A stretch of DNA of 64,000 nucleotides. Origin: JANOMH01 sp031422295. GTDB taxonomy: Bacteria; Pseudomonadota; Alphaproteobacteria; Rhodobacterales; Rhodobacteraceae. The notes under the pieces were generated by a model. That model did no database searches and was not told where the DNA came from. It worked only from the letters and a program-made list of their open reading frames with translations. A program made the translations under genes and the position numbers. Every line of letters begins with the position of its first letter. The first letter of the stretch is position 1. The DNA lies in NCBI GenBank assembly GCA_031422295.1, contig JANOQM010000056.1:62001-126000 (forward strand). The letters are read 5' to 3'. Of the stretch, positions 26,100-33,851 are shown piece by piece.

Positions 26100-26570
26100 T
26101 TATGACCCGCGCCCATAGCCGCGCGTCAGGTCACGCAGCCGGGTCAGGATCGCCTCTTGTTCCAGTGTCACTTTCCAGGGTGCGCCCTGCGCCAGCCCGC
26201 CGGTGGTGGCGACCATCGGCTGGTCGGGCTCGTGATGTTCGGCCACAACGGCCATCGCCCATTTGCCGAACAGGCGCTTGGGCACCGGGGCGGCTTCGTT
26301 CAGGCGGATGCCGTCATGGCGCGGGTCTGCTTTGATTGTGGCATACAGCGCCTCGACCACCGCCTGCGGCCCCTCCAGCACTTGGGCGAACCAATCGTCA
26401 TACAGCATCAATGCCCCGGTCACGCCCAGATCGGCGTTCTTGTGCCGGGCGGTTTTCAGAATGTCGGCTAGGCCCGCGTCGTCTCTGGCCGCCAACAAGG
26501 AATGGCTGCGATAGATCAGGCGGTAACAGGCCTCTGCCGCTACGTCTTTCACCCGCGTATCAGTTTCCAT
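26100..26570 (-). CDS. BLUF-domain blue-light photoreceptor
   Basis: 156-residue protein consisting of one BLUF (sensor of blue light using FAD) domain with a short tail. The key residues are present and, by count, sit at AppA-like positions: Tyr20 (AppA Tyr21) in YRLIYRS, Asn45, Gln63 in FAQVLEG, Trp104 and Met106 in KWAMAV. This indicates a working light cycle. No output domain is attached, so it must act on a partner protein. It starts 22 bases after the alcohol dehydrogenase gene and reads in the same direction, so it is probably co-transcribed with the monooxygenase operon, an unusual location for a photoreceptor. Confidence 0.9.
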   Translation of the reverse strand: METDTRVKDVAAEACYRLIYRSHSLLAARDDAGLADILKTARHKNADLGVTGALMLYDDWFAQVLEGPQAVVEALYATIKADPRHDGIRLNEAAPVPKRLFGKWAMAVVAEHHEPDQPMVATTGGLAQGAPWKVTLEQEAILTRLRDLTRGYGRGS

Positions 26571-26592
26571 GGCTTGCCCCTCCTTTTGGTGC

Positions 26593-27636
26593 CTAAGGCA
26601 CGATCACGCCGCGCCCGGCAAAGCGGCGGTTCTTGAAGTCATCAAGTGCCACGTTGATGTTATCGAGCGAATACTGCGTATAATGCATCTTCACTTTGCC
26701 ATCGGCATTCAGCTCCATCAGCTCGACCAATTCGGTGTAATTGCCGACCAATGAGCCACCGATGTTGATTTCGTTAATCACCAGATGCGCCGTCGGCACC
26801 TCGACCTTGCCGCCGTAGCCCACCATGATAAGCTGGCCGCCGGGGCGAACCATTTTCCAACACAGGTTTTCAACACCCAGTTCGCCGACAAAATCCATCA
26901 CCACCTGTGCGCCGCCGCCAGTGATCTGCTTGACCTGTTCAACAATATCCGGGCCGCCATCCAGCACGAAATCCGCCCCCAATTCCTTGCACAACGCCCG
27001 CGCCGCAGGCTCGCGGTCCACCGCGATGATCCGGCAGCCGGAGATCTCATGCAGGCATTGCAGCGCGATATGCCCCAGCCCGCCAACACCGACGATGACG
27101 CAATAAGCTCCGGGGCGCAGCGCCGCTGCCGCCTTTTTCGCGGCGCGGTAGGCGGTGATGCCAGCATCGGCCATCGGGGCCACATCCAGCGGGGTGACAT
27201 TGGGGTTCAATTTGATCAGGGATCGTTCCGAGGTCAGGAAGTATTCGGCAAAGCCGCCATCGAGGCCAAGGCCCGGAAAGGCCGAATGTTCACAATGCAT
27301 GTCGTCGCCATAGCGGCAGGACAGACAAATGCCGCAGGTCCGGTGCGGGTGGCAAATAACTGTATCGCCGTGTTTGACCGAGGTGACATTCGAGCCCACA
27401 TCTTCGACCCAGCCCGCATTTTCATGGCCCATGATATAGGGCAGCAGGTTGCCGCCCTGATCCATGATGTCCTTCCAGACGCCTTCGATAATGTGCAGAT
27501 CAGTGCGGCACAGACCCGCCGCGCCGACCTTGACGATCACATCATTGGGGCCAAGAATATTTGGCGGCTTCACGCTCTCGATCTTGAGCTGCACATTCAT
27601 TGCGGGGTCGTATTCGTAGAGTCTTGCGGCCTTCAT
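26593..27636 (-). CDS. Zinc-dependent NAD(P) alcohol dehydrogenase
   Basis: 347-residue medium-chain dehydrogenase. Catalytic zinc ligands lie in GLCRTDLHIIEG (Cys) and GHENAGWVEDVG (His, Glu). The structural zinc Cys cluster is CGICLSCRYGDDMHC. The NAD loop is GVGGLGHIALQ. The equivalent gene (adh1) accompanies actinobacterial propane monooxygenase clusters and oxidises secondary alcohols such as 2-propanol. It follows mimG by 25 bases and precedes the BLUF gene by 22. Its likely job is to oxidise the alcohol produced by the monooxygenase. Confidence 0.92.
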   Translation of the reverse strand: MKAARLYEYDPAMNVQLKIESVKPPNILGPNDVIVKVGAAGLCRTDLHIIEGVWKDIMDQGGNLLPYIMGHENAGWVEDVGSNVTSVKHGDTVICHPHRTCGICLSCRYGDDMHCEHSAFPGLGLDGGFAEYFLTSERSLIKLNPNVTPLDVAPMADAGITAYRAAKKAAAALRPGAYCVIVGVGGLGHIALQCLHEISGCRIIAVDREPAARALCKELGADFVLDGGPDIVEQVKQITGGGAQVVMDFVGELGVENLCWKMVRPGGQLIMVGYGGKVEVPTAHLVINEINIGGSLVGNYTELVELMELNADGKVKMHYTQYSLDNINVALDDFKNRRFAGRGVIVP

Positions 27637-27661
27637 GGTGCAACCCTTCCCTTAATTTTCG

Positions 27662-29293
27662 TTATTTCCGGCCCAGATTTTCGGCCCCGCCACCCAAGGC
27701 ACGGGCGGCGGTTGGATCTTCATCCTCGGCCAGATCGGCGATCAGGGTTTCGGTGGTCAGGATCAGCGTGGCGACCGACCCCGCATTGCGCAGCGCGGCG
27801 CTGGTCACGCGCACCGGGTCGATGACGCCCGCCTGCATCAGATCCTCATAGGCTCCGGTCGCGGCATTGTAGCCATGGTCGCCGGTCATGGCGCAGACCT
27901 TGCCGACGACGTCATTGGGTTCGGCCCCGGCATTGAACGCAATCCGGGCGAGGGGGACAGTCAGCACCGCTTGCACCAGTTCGACGCCCTTGCGAATATC
28001 GCCCTGCACGGTTTTGGCCAGATCGGCCAAGGACGGGGCGACGCGGGCGAGGGCAACGCCACCGCCGACCAAAACACCTTCCTCAGCCGCAGCACGTACG
28101 GCATTCAGCGCATCTTCAATGAGCTGGATTGTGCGCTTCTGTTCAACCGGGGTCACGCCCCCTGCCAAAATCACCGCCGTGCCGCCGCAGAGTTTGGCCA
28201 GCCGCTCCTGCAGCTTGTCCTTGTCGATATTTGGCGGGGCCAGTTCGAACAGCCGCTGCACCTGCGCCCGCCGGGCGGCAATCGCCTGTGCATCGCCATG
28301 ACCACGCACAATGATCGTGTCGGTATGGGTGGCCTCGATCCGGTCGGCAGAACCCATATCCTCGCGCGTGATATTCTCCAGACTGGCCCCCAGATCGCGC
28401 GCCAACACCTTGCCGCCGGTGATGATCGCCAGATCCTCCATCATGTTGCGCCGCCAATGGCCAAACTCGGGCGGATGCACGACGAGGTATTTGCCGGGGC
28501 CATCCTTGCCCAAGAGTGTGAGCAAAACTTCAGGCGAGGTTTCCTCGGATATGATCACCAGCGGACGGTTATCTTCCGCCGCAATCGCCTTGGCCGCGTC
28601 CAATTGGCTGGCAGTTTTCATTTTAATGTCGGACAGCACGATATAGGGGTTGATGACCACCGCCCGCATTGCATCCAGATCGGTGACCATGTGATGCGAA
28701 ATATAGCCGCGGTCGAATGACATGCCATCCACAACGTCCAGCGTGGAGGTATTGCCAACCCCGTAATCGGTACTGATGACGCCCTGTGCGCCCACCCTGC
28801 GGAAAGCCTCGGCCACCAATGCGCCCAATTCGGTATTCGATGCGCTGATTTTCGCGACGGCGGATAAGATTGAATGGTCGGTGGCCGGTTTGGCCGCAGT
28901 GCGCAAAGCACCCAGCGTCGCCTCTACCGCCAATGCAATCCCCCGGCACAATTCCACCGGCTTGGCCCCTTTTTCAATCAGCGCCACGCCGGATTTGATA
29001 ATGCCATTGGCCAACACGATAGATGTGGTGGTGCCATCGCCCGCCACATCATTGGTCTGCATCGACACTTCGCGCACCACTTGGGCGCCCATATTCTCAA
29101 ACCGGTCAAACAGCGCAATTTCCGACGCAATTGATACACCATCACGCGAAATCAGCGGTGTGCCAATCGGCCGGTCGATCATCGCATTCATGCCCATCGG
29201 ACCCAGCGTTGATTCAATCGCGGCGGTCAGTTTTTGGACACCTGTGGCAAGGGCACGACGGGCTTCATTGCCGTGGATCATGATTTTGGGCAT
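27662..29293 (-). CDS. mimG: Dedicated GroEL-type chaperonin of the monooxygenase cluster (MimG)
   Basis: 543-residue group I chaperonin subunit. It has the equatorial ATP region TLGPMGMNAMID and NDVAGDGTTTSIVLANGI, and late GGGVALARVAP and GYNAATGAYEDLMQAGVIDP segments. It ends GGAENLGRK instead of the usual Gly-Gly-Met tail, and no groES is adjacent. In mycobacterial and Gordonia mim/prm clusters a divergent GroEL homologue of this kind is needed to fold the large hydroxylase subunit. It is embedded between the MIP18-like gene and adh, in the same direction, which supports that role here. Confidence 0.92.
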   Translation of the reverse strand: MPKIMIHGNEARRALATGVQKLTAAIESTLGPMGMNAMIDRPIGTPLISRDGVSIASEIALFDRFENMGAQVVREVSMQTNDVAGDGTTTSIVLANGIIKSGVALIEKGAKPVELCRGIALAVEATLGALRTAAKPATDHSILSAVAKISASNTELGALVAEAFRRVGAQGVISTDYGVGNTSTLDVVDGMSFDRGYISHHMVTDLDAMRAVVINPYIVLSDIKMKTASQLDAAKAIAAEDNRPLVIISEETSPEVLLTLLGKDGPGKYLVVHPPEFGHWRRNMMEDLAIITGGKVLARDLGASLENITREDMGSADRIEATHTDTIIVRGHGDAQAIAARRAQVQRLFELAPPNIDKDKLQERLAKLCGGTAVILAGGVTPVEQKRTIQLIEDALNAVRAAAEEGVLVGGGVALARVAPSLADLAKTVQGDIRKGVELVQAVLTVPLARIAFNAGAEPNDVVGKVCAMTGDHGYNAATGAYEDLMQAGVIDPVRVTSAALRNAGSVATLILTTETLIADLAEDEDPTAARALGGGAENLGRK

Positions 29294-29326
29294 TGGGTTC
29301 TCCTTCGACTTAATGCGTGAATGCGG

Positions 29327-30118
29327 TCAGCGGCAGGCGTGATCAGACGGGGCAACGGTGACGAGGATCGGCACAGCGCCCGAGGTATCGGCCTCCAGAT
29401 AGCGGCTTTGTTTCAGGTTCCGACACAGCGAGCCGGAGAATTCCATATTGATCCGGACCGAGCGCAACAGGTCCATATAGGGCTTGAAATCCTCGCCAAT
29501 CGGGGTGCCCTGATAGGTCGGAAACGCCAGATCGGCGGCCTTTTGCGCCAGGCTTTTGGACATCAGCAACGCCACATAGCGGCTGCACTGCCGGGTCACC
29601 TCGGCATCGTCGAACGGGATCAACGACAGGTCGGCAAGGGTCAGGTTGACAATGACATCAGCGACATAGCCTTGCGCCAGCAACCCTCGGATCACCGCCT
29701 CCTGGCGGCGCTGGAACGCTTTCTGGTCAAACTTTTCGCGCAAGGCCTCCAGATTTTCGCCGGGATGCAGGTCGGCAAAAACGTCGCTGAAGACACCGCC
29801 GCTATTGATCACAGCGTTCATTTCATCGGCGGACATATGGTCTTGCAACATGACCACGGCCTGCCCAACCCAAGGCAAGGTTTCCACCTCGCGTTTGATC
29901 CCCTGCGCCATCAGAAAGGCGAAATTCGGCGAACACCAATAGGTTGGCAGGCGAAAGCTGATTTCGACCGTGCTGTTATTGTGCCCGGTCGTGGGTCCGG
30001 CAACAGACACCGCCTCAATGAAACCCATATCCGTTACGGGTTCATCAAGTTCGGGGTCCATCACCAGATCAAGGCGCGCCCAGACCTCGTCCAATTGCGA
30101 TAAAGACGCGCCGTCCAT
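29327..30118 (-). CDS. MIP18/PaaD-like (DUF59) metal-sulfur cluster assembly-type protein
   Basis: 263-residue protein. The N-terminal half resembles the MIP18/DUF59 domain (LDLVMDPELDEPVTDMGFIE, then VEISFRLPTYWCSPNFAFLM), while the C-terminal half is specific to this protein type. Homologues occur in propane/acetone monooxygenase clusters and may help assemble the iron site or cluster. The ATG at 30118 is one base after the amidohydrolase stop, so translation is coupled; a TTG at 30133 would overlap that gene. GroEL follows after 33 bases. Confidence 0.8.
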   Translation of the reverse strand: MDGASLSQLDEVWARLDLVMDPELDEPVTDMGFIEAVSVAGPTTGHNNSTVEISFRLPTYWCSPNFAFLMAQGIKREVETLPWVGQAVVMLQDHMSADEMNAVINSGGVFSDVFADLHPGENLEALREKFDQKAFQRRQEAVIRGLLAQGYVADVIVNLTLADLSLIPFDDAEVTRQCSRYVALLMSKSLAQKAADLAFPTYQGTPIGEDFKPYMDLLRSVRINMEFSGSLCRNLKQSRYLEADTSGAVPILVTVAPSDHACR

Positions 30119-30119
30119 C

Positions 30120-31142
30120 TTATTCAGCCGCAATCAGCATCGGGTGCTTGGCAAATTCTGCCTTGCGTGCCGCGATGTCGATATTATACAGCCGGGCGGC
30201 ATTCAGCCCGAGGATTTTTTCCTTGATCTCATCGGTCAACTGCACGCCGCGTTCCTTGGCGATATCCTCGGGGATCTGATAGGCCCAAAGCTTTTCGACC
30301 AGCCATTTCGGCGTCCAGATCGCATAATCCGATCCGAACAGAATCTTTTCCGGGCCGATCCAGAATAGCAATTCGGCAATGATCTCGCCGAAATAGCGCG
30401 GGCGGGAATGGATGAAGGGCAGAGCAACAGCCAGACCAGCAAACACATTGGTTTCCTGCGTCGCAATCCAGCAGAAATCATCCAGGCGCGGCAGGCCGCA
30501 ATGTTCAACGATCCAGTTCAGATTCTGGAAGTCGGTCGCGGCGTAATCGACATCATGCACATCGAATGCATCCTTGTTCAGCGGGATGATCGTCGGGCCC
30601 TTGTGGACATGAATATTCTTGATGCCCAGCTTCTCGCACAGCTCAAAGCATTTATAGGCCAAAGGATCGTTCAGACGCCAGCCTTTGGATGCGCCATTCC
30701 ACTCAGCGGTGTACATTTTCACGCCGGTGATATTGTGGGTCTCTTTCATGTAGTGAATGTACTCATGTGCTTTTTGGCCGTCGCGTGGATCAAAAGCGCC
30801 ATTGACGATGAAACGGTTGGGGTACTTCTTGGCAACCGAAGCATTACGCTCGATATTGTTGAAGCCGGTTTTGTAGAACTCCGACAGATAGGTCGAATTG
30901 AGAATGGCCATGTCATCCGGCCCGTCGATGAACAGATCGTTGTATAGATCATCGGCCGAATACTTTTCGAACTTCGACTTCTCCCACAACTGCTCTTTCG
31001 GGCTCAAGCCCGAGTGGTAGGCATAAAAGCAATCAATGAACTGCTTGCCGTGAATATTTTTCTGGTTTTCCGGGCTGGCGTCCCAAAAATGGGTGTGGCC
31101 ATCGACCACAAAGATCTCTTTGCCTTCGGGGGTTATAAACAT
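30120..31142 (-). CDS. Amidohydrolase-family (amidohydrolase_2) protein
   Basis: 340-residue TIM-barrel hydrolase. The HxH metal motif lies in VVDGHTHFWDAS near the N-terminus, NIHVHKGPTI lies mid-chain, and LFGSDYAIWTPKW holds the late Asp. The family hydrolyses or decarboxylates small acids. An amidohydrolase at this position is a standing part of actinobacterial prm/mim clusters, but its reaction there is not settled; it might process an intermediate such as a hydroxyacid, or support the monooxygenase. It lies 62 bases after mimD with a hairpin in between. Confidence 0.88.
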   Translation of the reverse strand: MFITPEGKEIFVVDGHTHFWDASPENQKNIHGKQFIDCFYAYHSGLSPKEQLWEKSKFEKYSADDLYNDLFIDGPDDMAILNSTYLSEFYKTGFNNIERNASVAKKYPNRFIVNGAFDPRDGQKAHEYIHYMKETHNITGVKMYTAEWNGASKGWRLNDPLAYKCFELCEKLGIKNIHVHKGPTIIPLNKDAFDVHDVDYAATDFQNLNWIVEHCGLPRLDDFCWIATQETNVFAGLAVALPFIHSRPRYFGEIIAELLFWIGPEKILFGSDYAIWTPKWLVEKLWAYQIPEDIAKERGVQLTDEIKEKILGLNAARLYNIDIAARKAEFAKHPMLIAAE

Positions 31143-31176
31143 CTGGGATACCTTTCTTAACGTTGTTGCAGGGATC

Positions 31177-31198
31177 GGCGCGGAGTTACCCCCGCGCC
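31177..31198 (-). terminator. Intercistronic stem-loop after mimD
   Basis: GGCGCGG pairs with CCGCGCC (7 bp, 8-base loop), just after the mimD stop and before the amidohydrolase. There is no T-run; it is probably a message stabiliser or partial attenuator that favours the monooxygenase parts over the accessory genes. Confidence 0.5.
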
Positions 31199-31204
31199 AA
31201 AGGT

Positions 31205-31573
31205 TCAGATGAATTCGAGCATCTCGTTCATGTCGCCATACAGAACGACAGTATTATCGTCGGTGCGCACCATGCGACCATAATGGGTCGACGAATTCAC
31301 CTCGAACAGTTCGGCGGTCATTTCGCGGCCCAGATACTCGCTGATTTCATCCATCTTGAAAATCAGCTTGCCGTTGCCGTCGATGCGGATCAGCGCGGGG
31401 TTATAGGTCACGGTGACCCCCGGCTTTTGATCCATGAATTCGGCAATGGCGCGGGCCTCGACTGAATCTGACATGGTGACACCGCATTGATGCGAGACGG
31501 TCTTCTCAAAGGTGATGTCCTTCATCGCCTTGAAGATATTGTCGTGGGAATTGTCGCGTGCAACGTTTGACAT
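31205..31573 (-). CDS. mimD: Monooxygenase coupling/regulatory protein (MmoB/DmpM family)
   Basis: 122-residue cofactor-less effector protein. The core has CGVTMSDSVEARAIAEFM, GVTVTYNPALIRIDGNGK and MTAELFEVNSSTHYGRMVR, the MmoB/DmpM pattern. Such proteins bind the hydroxylase and tune oxygen activation and electron delivery. The gene starts 11 bases after mimC. Order large subunit, reductase, small subunit, coupling protein is that of propane and Mim-type monooxygenases. Confidence 0.92.
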   Translation of the reverse strand: MSNVARDNSHDNIFKAMKDITFEKTVSHQCGVTMSDSVEARAIAEFMDQKPGVTVTYNPALIRIDGNGKLIFKMDEISEYLGREMTAELFEVNSSTHYGRMVRTDDNTVVLYGDMNEMLEFI

Positions 31574-31584
31574 GCTGTTTCCTT

Positions 31585-32643
31585 TCAGCGGGACAGGTTG
31601 AGTTCGCCGAGGATCTTGCGGAAGCGTTCTTCGGATACAGCCCGCGCCTCCTCGAAACTCACTGGTTTGGAATGGGCCTGGCTCCAGATCGGCTGCAATT
31701 GCTTGGCAGCTTTATCCGCCAGTGCCGCATGCTTCATCACCCAGGTCTGGAACAATGCACGGTTTGCAACGCCGTGCGTTTCGTCATTGGCCAACAGATA
31801 AATCAGGTCAATGGTATTGGCCAGATTGCGTTCATAATCGCCCTCTGCCGCCGCAATCACCGATGGTGTCATGAAGTCGTGATTGGGTGCTGCCGCCTGC
31901 ATGAGAAAGCCTGAGCGGAACAATTCGCCAACCAGCGGTTCGAACACCAGATTGGTGGCGAAATACTGCTCCAGATAATCGGTAGCCCCCATGATGGTTT
32001 CGATAGCTTCACGGGTGCCTTGCCAGATCGGATCTTCCAGCCAGGCCACCTTTCCCGCTTCGTCGTCCCAGCCTTTGATATCCATGCCGATCTCGGCCAG
32101 ATACAGGGTAATGTCCTGGGACAGGCGCAGTTTGTACGACGAATTGGTCAAGGTCGCATTATTGATCATCTGGGTGTAGCCATAGCGCTGCGCCTGCATC
32201 AGCGCGACGCCCAGACCGAATTCGACGTGTTTCCACGCACCCAAATGCTTTTGCAATACCTTGCCCCAAGCGGCGTCAAAGGCATGCTGCGCGCCGGATT
32301 TACGACCATTGCTGATCACCGCCTGCACCATTACCTCGATGCGGGATTGACGCTGATAATGGGTGCGTTCCCATTCCTGATCGGGTGCGCGGAAGGCATG
32401 CCAATTGCTGCTTTTGGCCTGGGTGCTGTCCTTTTCATAGGCACCCTTGCCATTCGGAAATGCAATGATCCAGTCCTGAATCAAATAGCGCTCGGGATCG
32501 GGCTGGACGTCGACGGTGACATCCTCGTAATGCGTCGCCCGTTTGGCGCGGGGTTCGAAATAGCGGTATTTCCGGCTTTCGCTATCGGCGAAAATCGCGG
32601 CCCCTGCGGCCCCTGATCCGACTGAACTTGATGTGGCAACCAT
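31585..32643 (-). CDS. mimC: Binuclear iron monooxygenase hydroxylase beta subunit
   Basis: 352-residue small hydroxylase subunit of a soluble diiron monooxygenase. It has the ferritin-like all-helical pattern without iron ligands. Typical segments are KRATHYEDVTVDVQPDPERY, WHAFRAPDQEWERTHYQRQ and HVEFGLGVALMQAQRYGYT. The ATG at 32643 follows GGGAGAGAG and begins the conserved part; the in-frame extension to 32733 runs into the mimB end region and is rejected. It should assemble with mimA as an alpha-beta dimer. Confidence 0.92.
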   Translation of the reverse strand: MVATSSSVGSGAAGAAIFADSESRKYRYFEPRAKRATHYEDVTVDVQPDPERYLIQDWIIAFPNGKGAYEKDSTQAKSSNWHAFRAPDQEWERTHYQRQSRIEVMVQAVISNGRKSGAQHAFDAAWGKVLQKHLGAWKHVEFGLGVALMQAQRYGYTQMINNATLTNSSYKLRLSQDITLYLAEIGMDIKGWDDEAGKVAWLEDPIWQGTREAIETIMGATDYLEQYFATNLVFEPLVGELFRSGFLMQAAAPNHDFMTPSVIAAAEGDYERNLANTIDLIYLLANDETHGVANRALFQTWVMKHAALADKAAKQLQPIWSQAHSKPVSFEEARAVSEERFRKILGELNLSR

Positions 32644-32683
32644 GTCTCTCTCCCTTTGGCTTTGGGGTTTGGGCCCCGTGGTA

Positions 32684-33751
32684 TCAATGCGCTTTGATCG
32701 GCACCGGCGCGGTGGACGGTGTGAATTTGTCATAGAAAGTGCGGTCCGGGTCGAAATCCGCCATAAACAGAACTGGCGACAGTGCGTCGATCATTGGCGG
32801 CGGTCCGCAGGCATAGGCGTCGCCATCACCTTCGATCCCAAGGCGCTTTAATTCGGTCCCTACAACCTGATGCACGAAGCCCGTGGCGCCGTGCCAATCG
32901 GCGTCGGTGTCGGCATGTGACAGGACCGGGGTAAAGGTGATGGACGGATATGCATCGGTAAGTGCCGCAATTTCAGCCAGATAGAACAAATCGGCCCGGG
33001 TGCGTGCGCCGTAGAAGAAATGCACCGGGCGACGTTCCGCGCTGGCGATATGGTCATGCAGGATCGACCAGATCGGCGACATGCCGGACCCTGCGGCGAC
33101 CAGTATTATGGGTCCGGTTCGGTTTTCCCGCCGGAAGCAGCTGCCGTAGGGTCCGCGGACGGTGACGGCGGCCCCGACCTCGATCCCTCCGGCGTCAAGT
33201 TCGTTGCTGAACTTTCCGTCGGGGTATTTTTTGATGATGAATTTGAGTTTTTGGGTTTGGTCCGGCGTATTTGCCATGGAGAACGAGCGTGTAATCTCCT
33301 CCCCATTTTTGGTTCTGACGGTGATGTCGACATATTGCCCGGCCCAGAATTTGATCGGCGTTTCGATATCAATCTCGATAGCCCGGATGTCATGCGTCAG
33401 GTTGGATTTAGAGGTGATTGCACCTTTGAAGTCTTTGACCGCGATGGACTTCGACAGTAGTTCCTCATCAAAGTTCAGCAATTCGATAACGAGGTCTTCC
33501 TGAGCGAGAGAACGGCACAGCAGAATCCCGCCCTGTTCCCGCTCGCCGTCTGATAAGGCAAATGTCGAATACTTCAGCAAATCAACCTCGCCTTCAACCA
33601 GATTGCATTTGCAGGCGGAACATTGACCTTCTTTACATCCATGCGGCAAGGAAATGCCCTGGCGGAATGCGGCGTTAAGGACGGTCTCGCCCTCTTCGAC
33701 CTCAAACTCGACCCCAACGGGTTCCAGACGCACAGTGTAGGTGTCAGACAT
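32684..33751 (-). CDS. mimB: Monooxygenase NADH reductase (2Fe-2S and FAD)
   Basis: 355-residue electron-transfer component. The N-terminal plant-type ferredoxin domain has CKEGQCSACKC (Cys-x4-Cys-x2-Cys) and the fourth Cys in ILLCRS. The FAD domain has RSFSMANTP, and the NAD domain has ILVAAGSGMSPIWSILHD and a late DAYACGPPPMID. It passes electrons from NADH to the diiron hydroxylase. The ATG at 33751 starts the ferredoxin domain (MSDTYTVRLEPVG); extension to 33937 would enter the mimA end. It is 100 bases after mimA, with a stable hairpin between, and 40 bases before mimC. Confidence 0.93.
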   Translation of the reverse strand: MSDTYTVRLEPVGVEFEVEEGETVLNAAFRQGISLPHGCKEGQCSACKCNLVEGEVDLLKYSTFALSDGEREQGGILLCRSLAQEDLVIELLNFDEELLSKSIAVKDFKGAITSKSNLTHDIRAIEIDIETPIKFWAGQYVDITVRTKNGEEITRSFSMANTPDQTQKLKFIIKKYPDGKFSNELDAGGIEVGAAVTVRGPYGSCFRRENRTGPIILVAAGSGMSPIWSILHDHIASAERRPVHFFYGARTRADLFYLAEIAALTDAYPSITFTPVLSHADTDADWHGATGFVHQVVGTELKRLGIEGDGDAYACGPPPMIDALSPVLFMADFDPDRTFYDKFTPSTAPVPIKAH

Positions 33752-33817
33752 CTTATGGGGCCTTTTCAGGACATATCTATTGATCCGGTGCCCCATCGGG
33801 CAACGGGTCGGGGGTGA

Positions 33818-33842
33818 TATGGGCCGGAAACTCCGGCCCATA
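33818..33842 (-). terminator. Intercistronic stem-loop immediately after mimA
   Basis: TATGGGCCGG pairs with CCGGCCCATA (perfect 10 bp, 5-base loop), ending 10 bases after the mimA stop. There is no T-run. It probably protects the mimA message from 3' decay and lowers read-through, so that more large subunit than reductase is made. Confidence 0.65.
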
Positions 33843-33851
33843 CCGATTGGA

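Noticed and set aside
29321..30103. Plus-strand frame of 260 residues
   Set aside because: Antisense to the MIP18-like gene that belongs to the monooxygenase operon.
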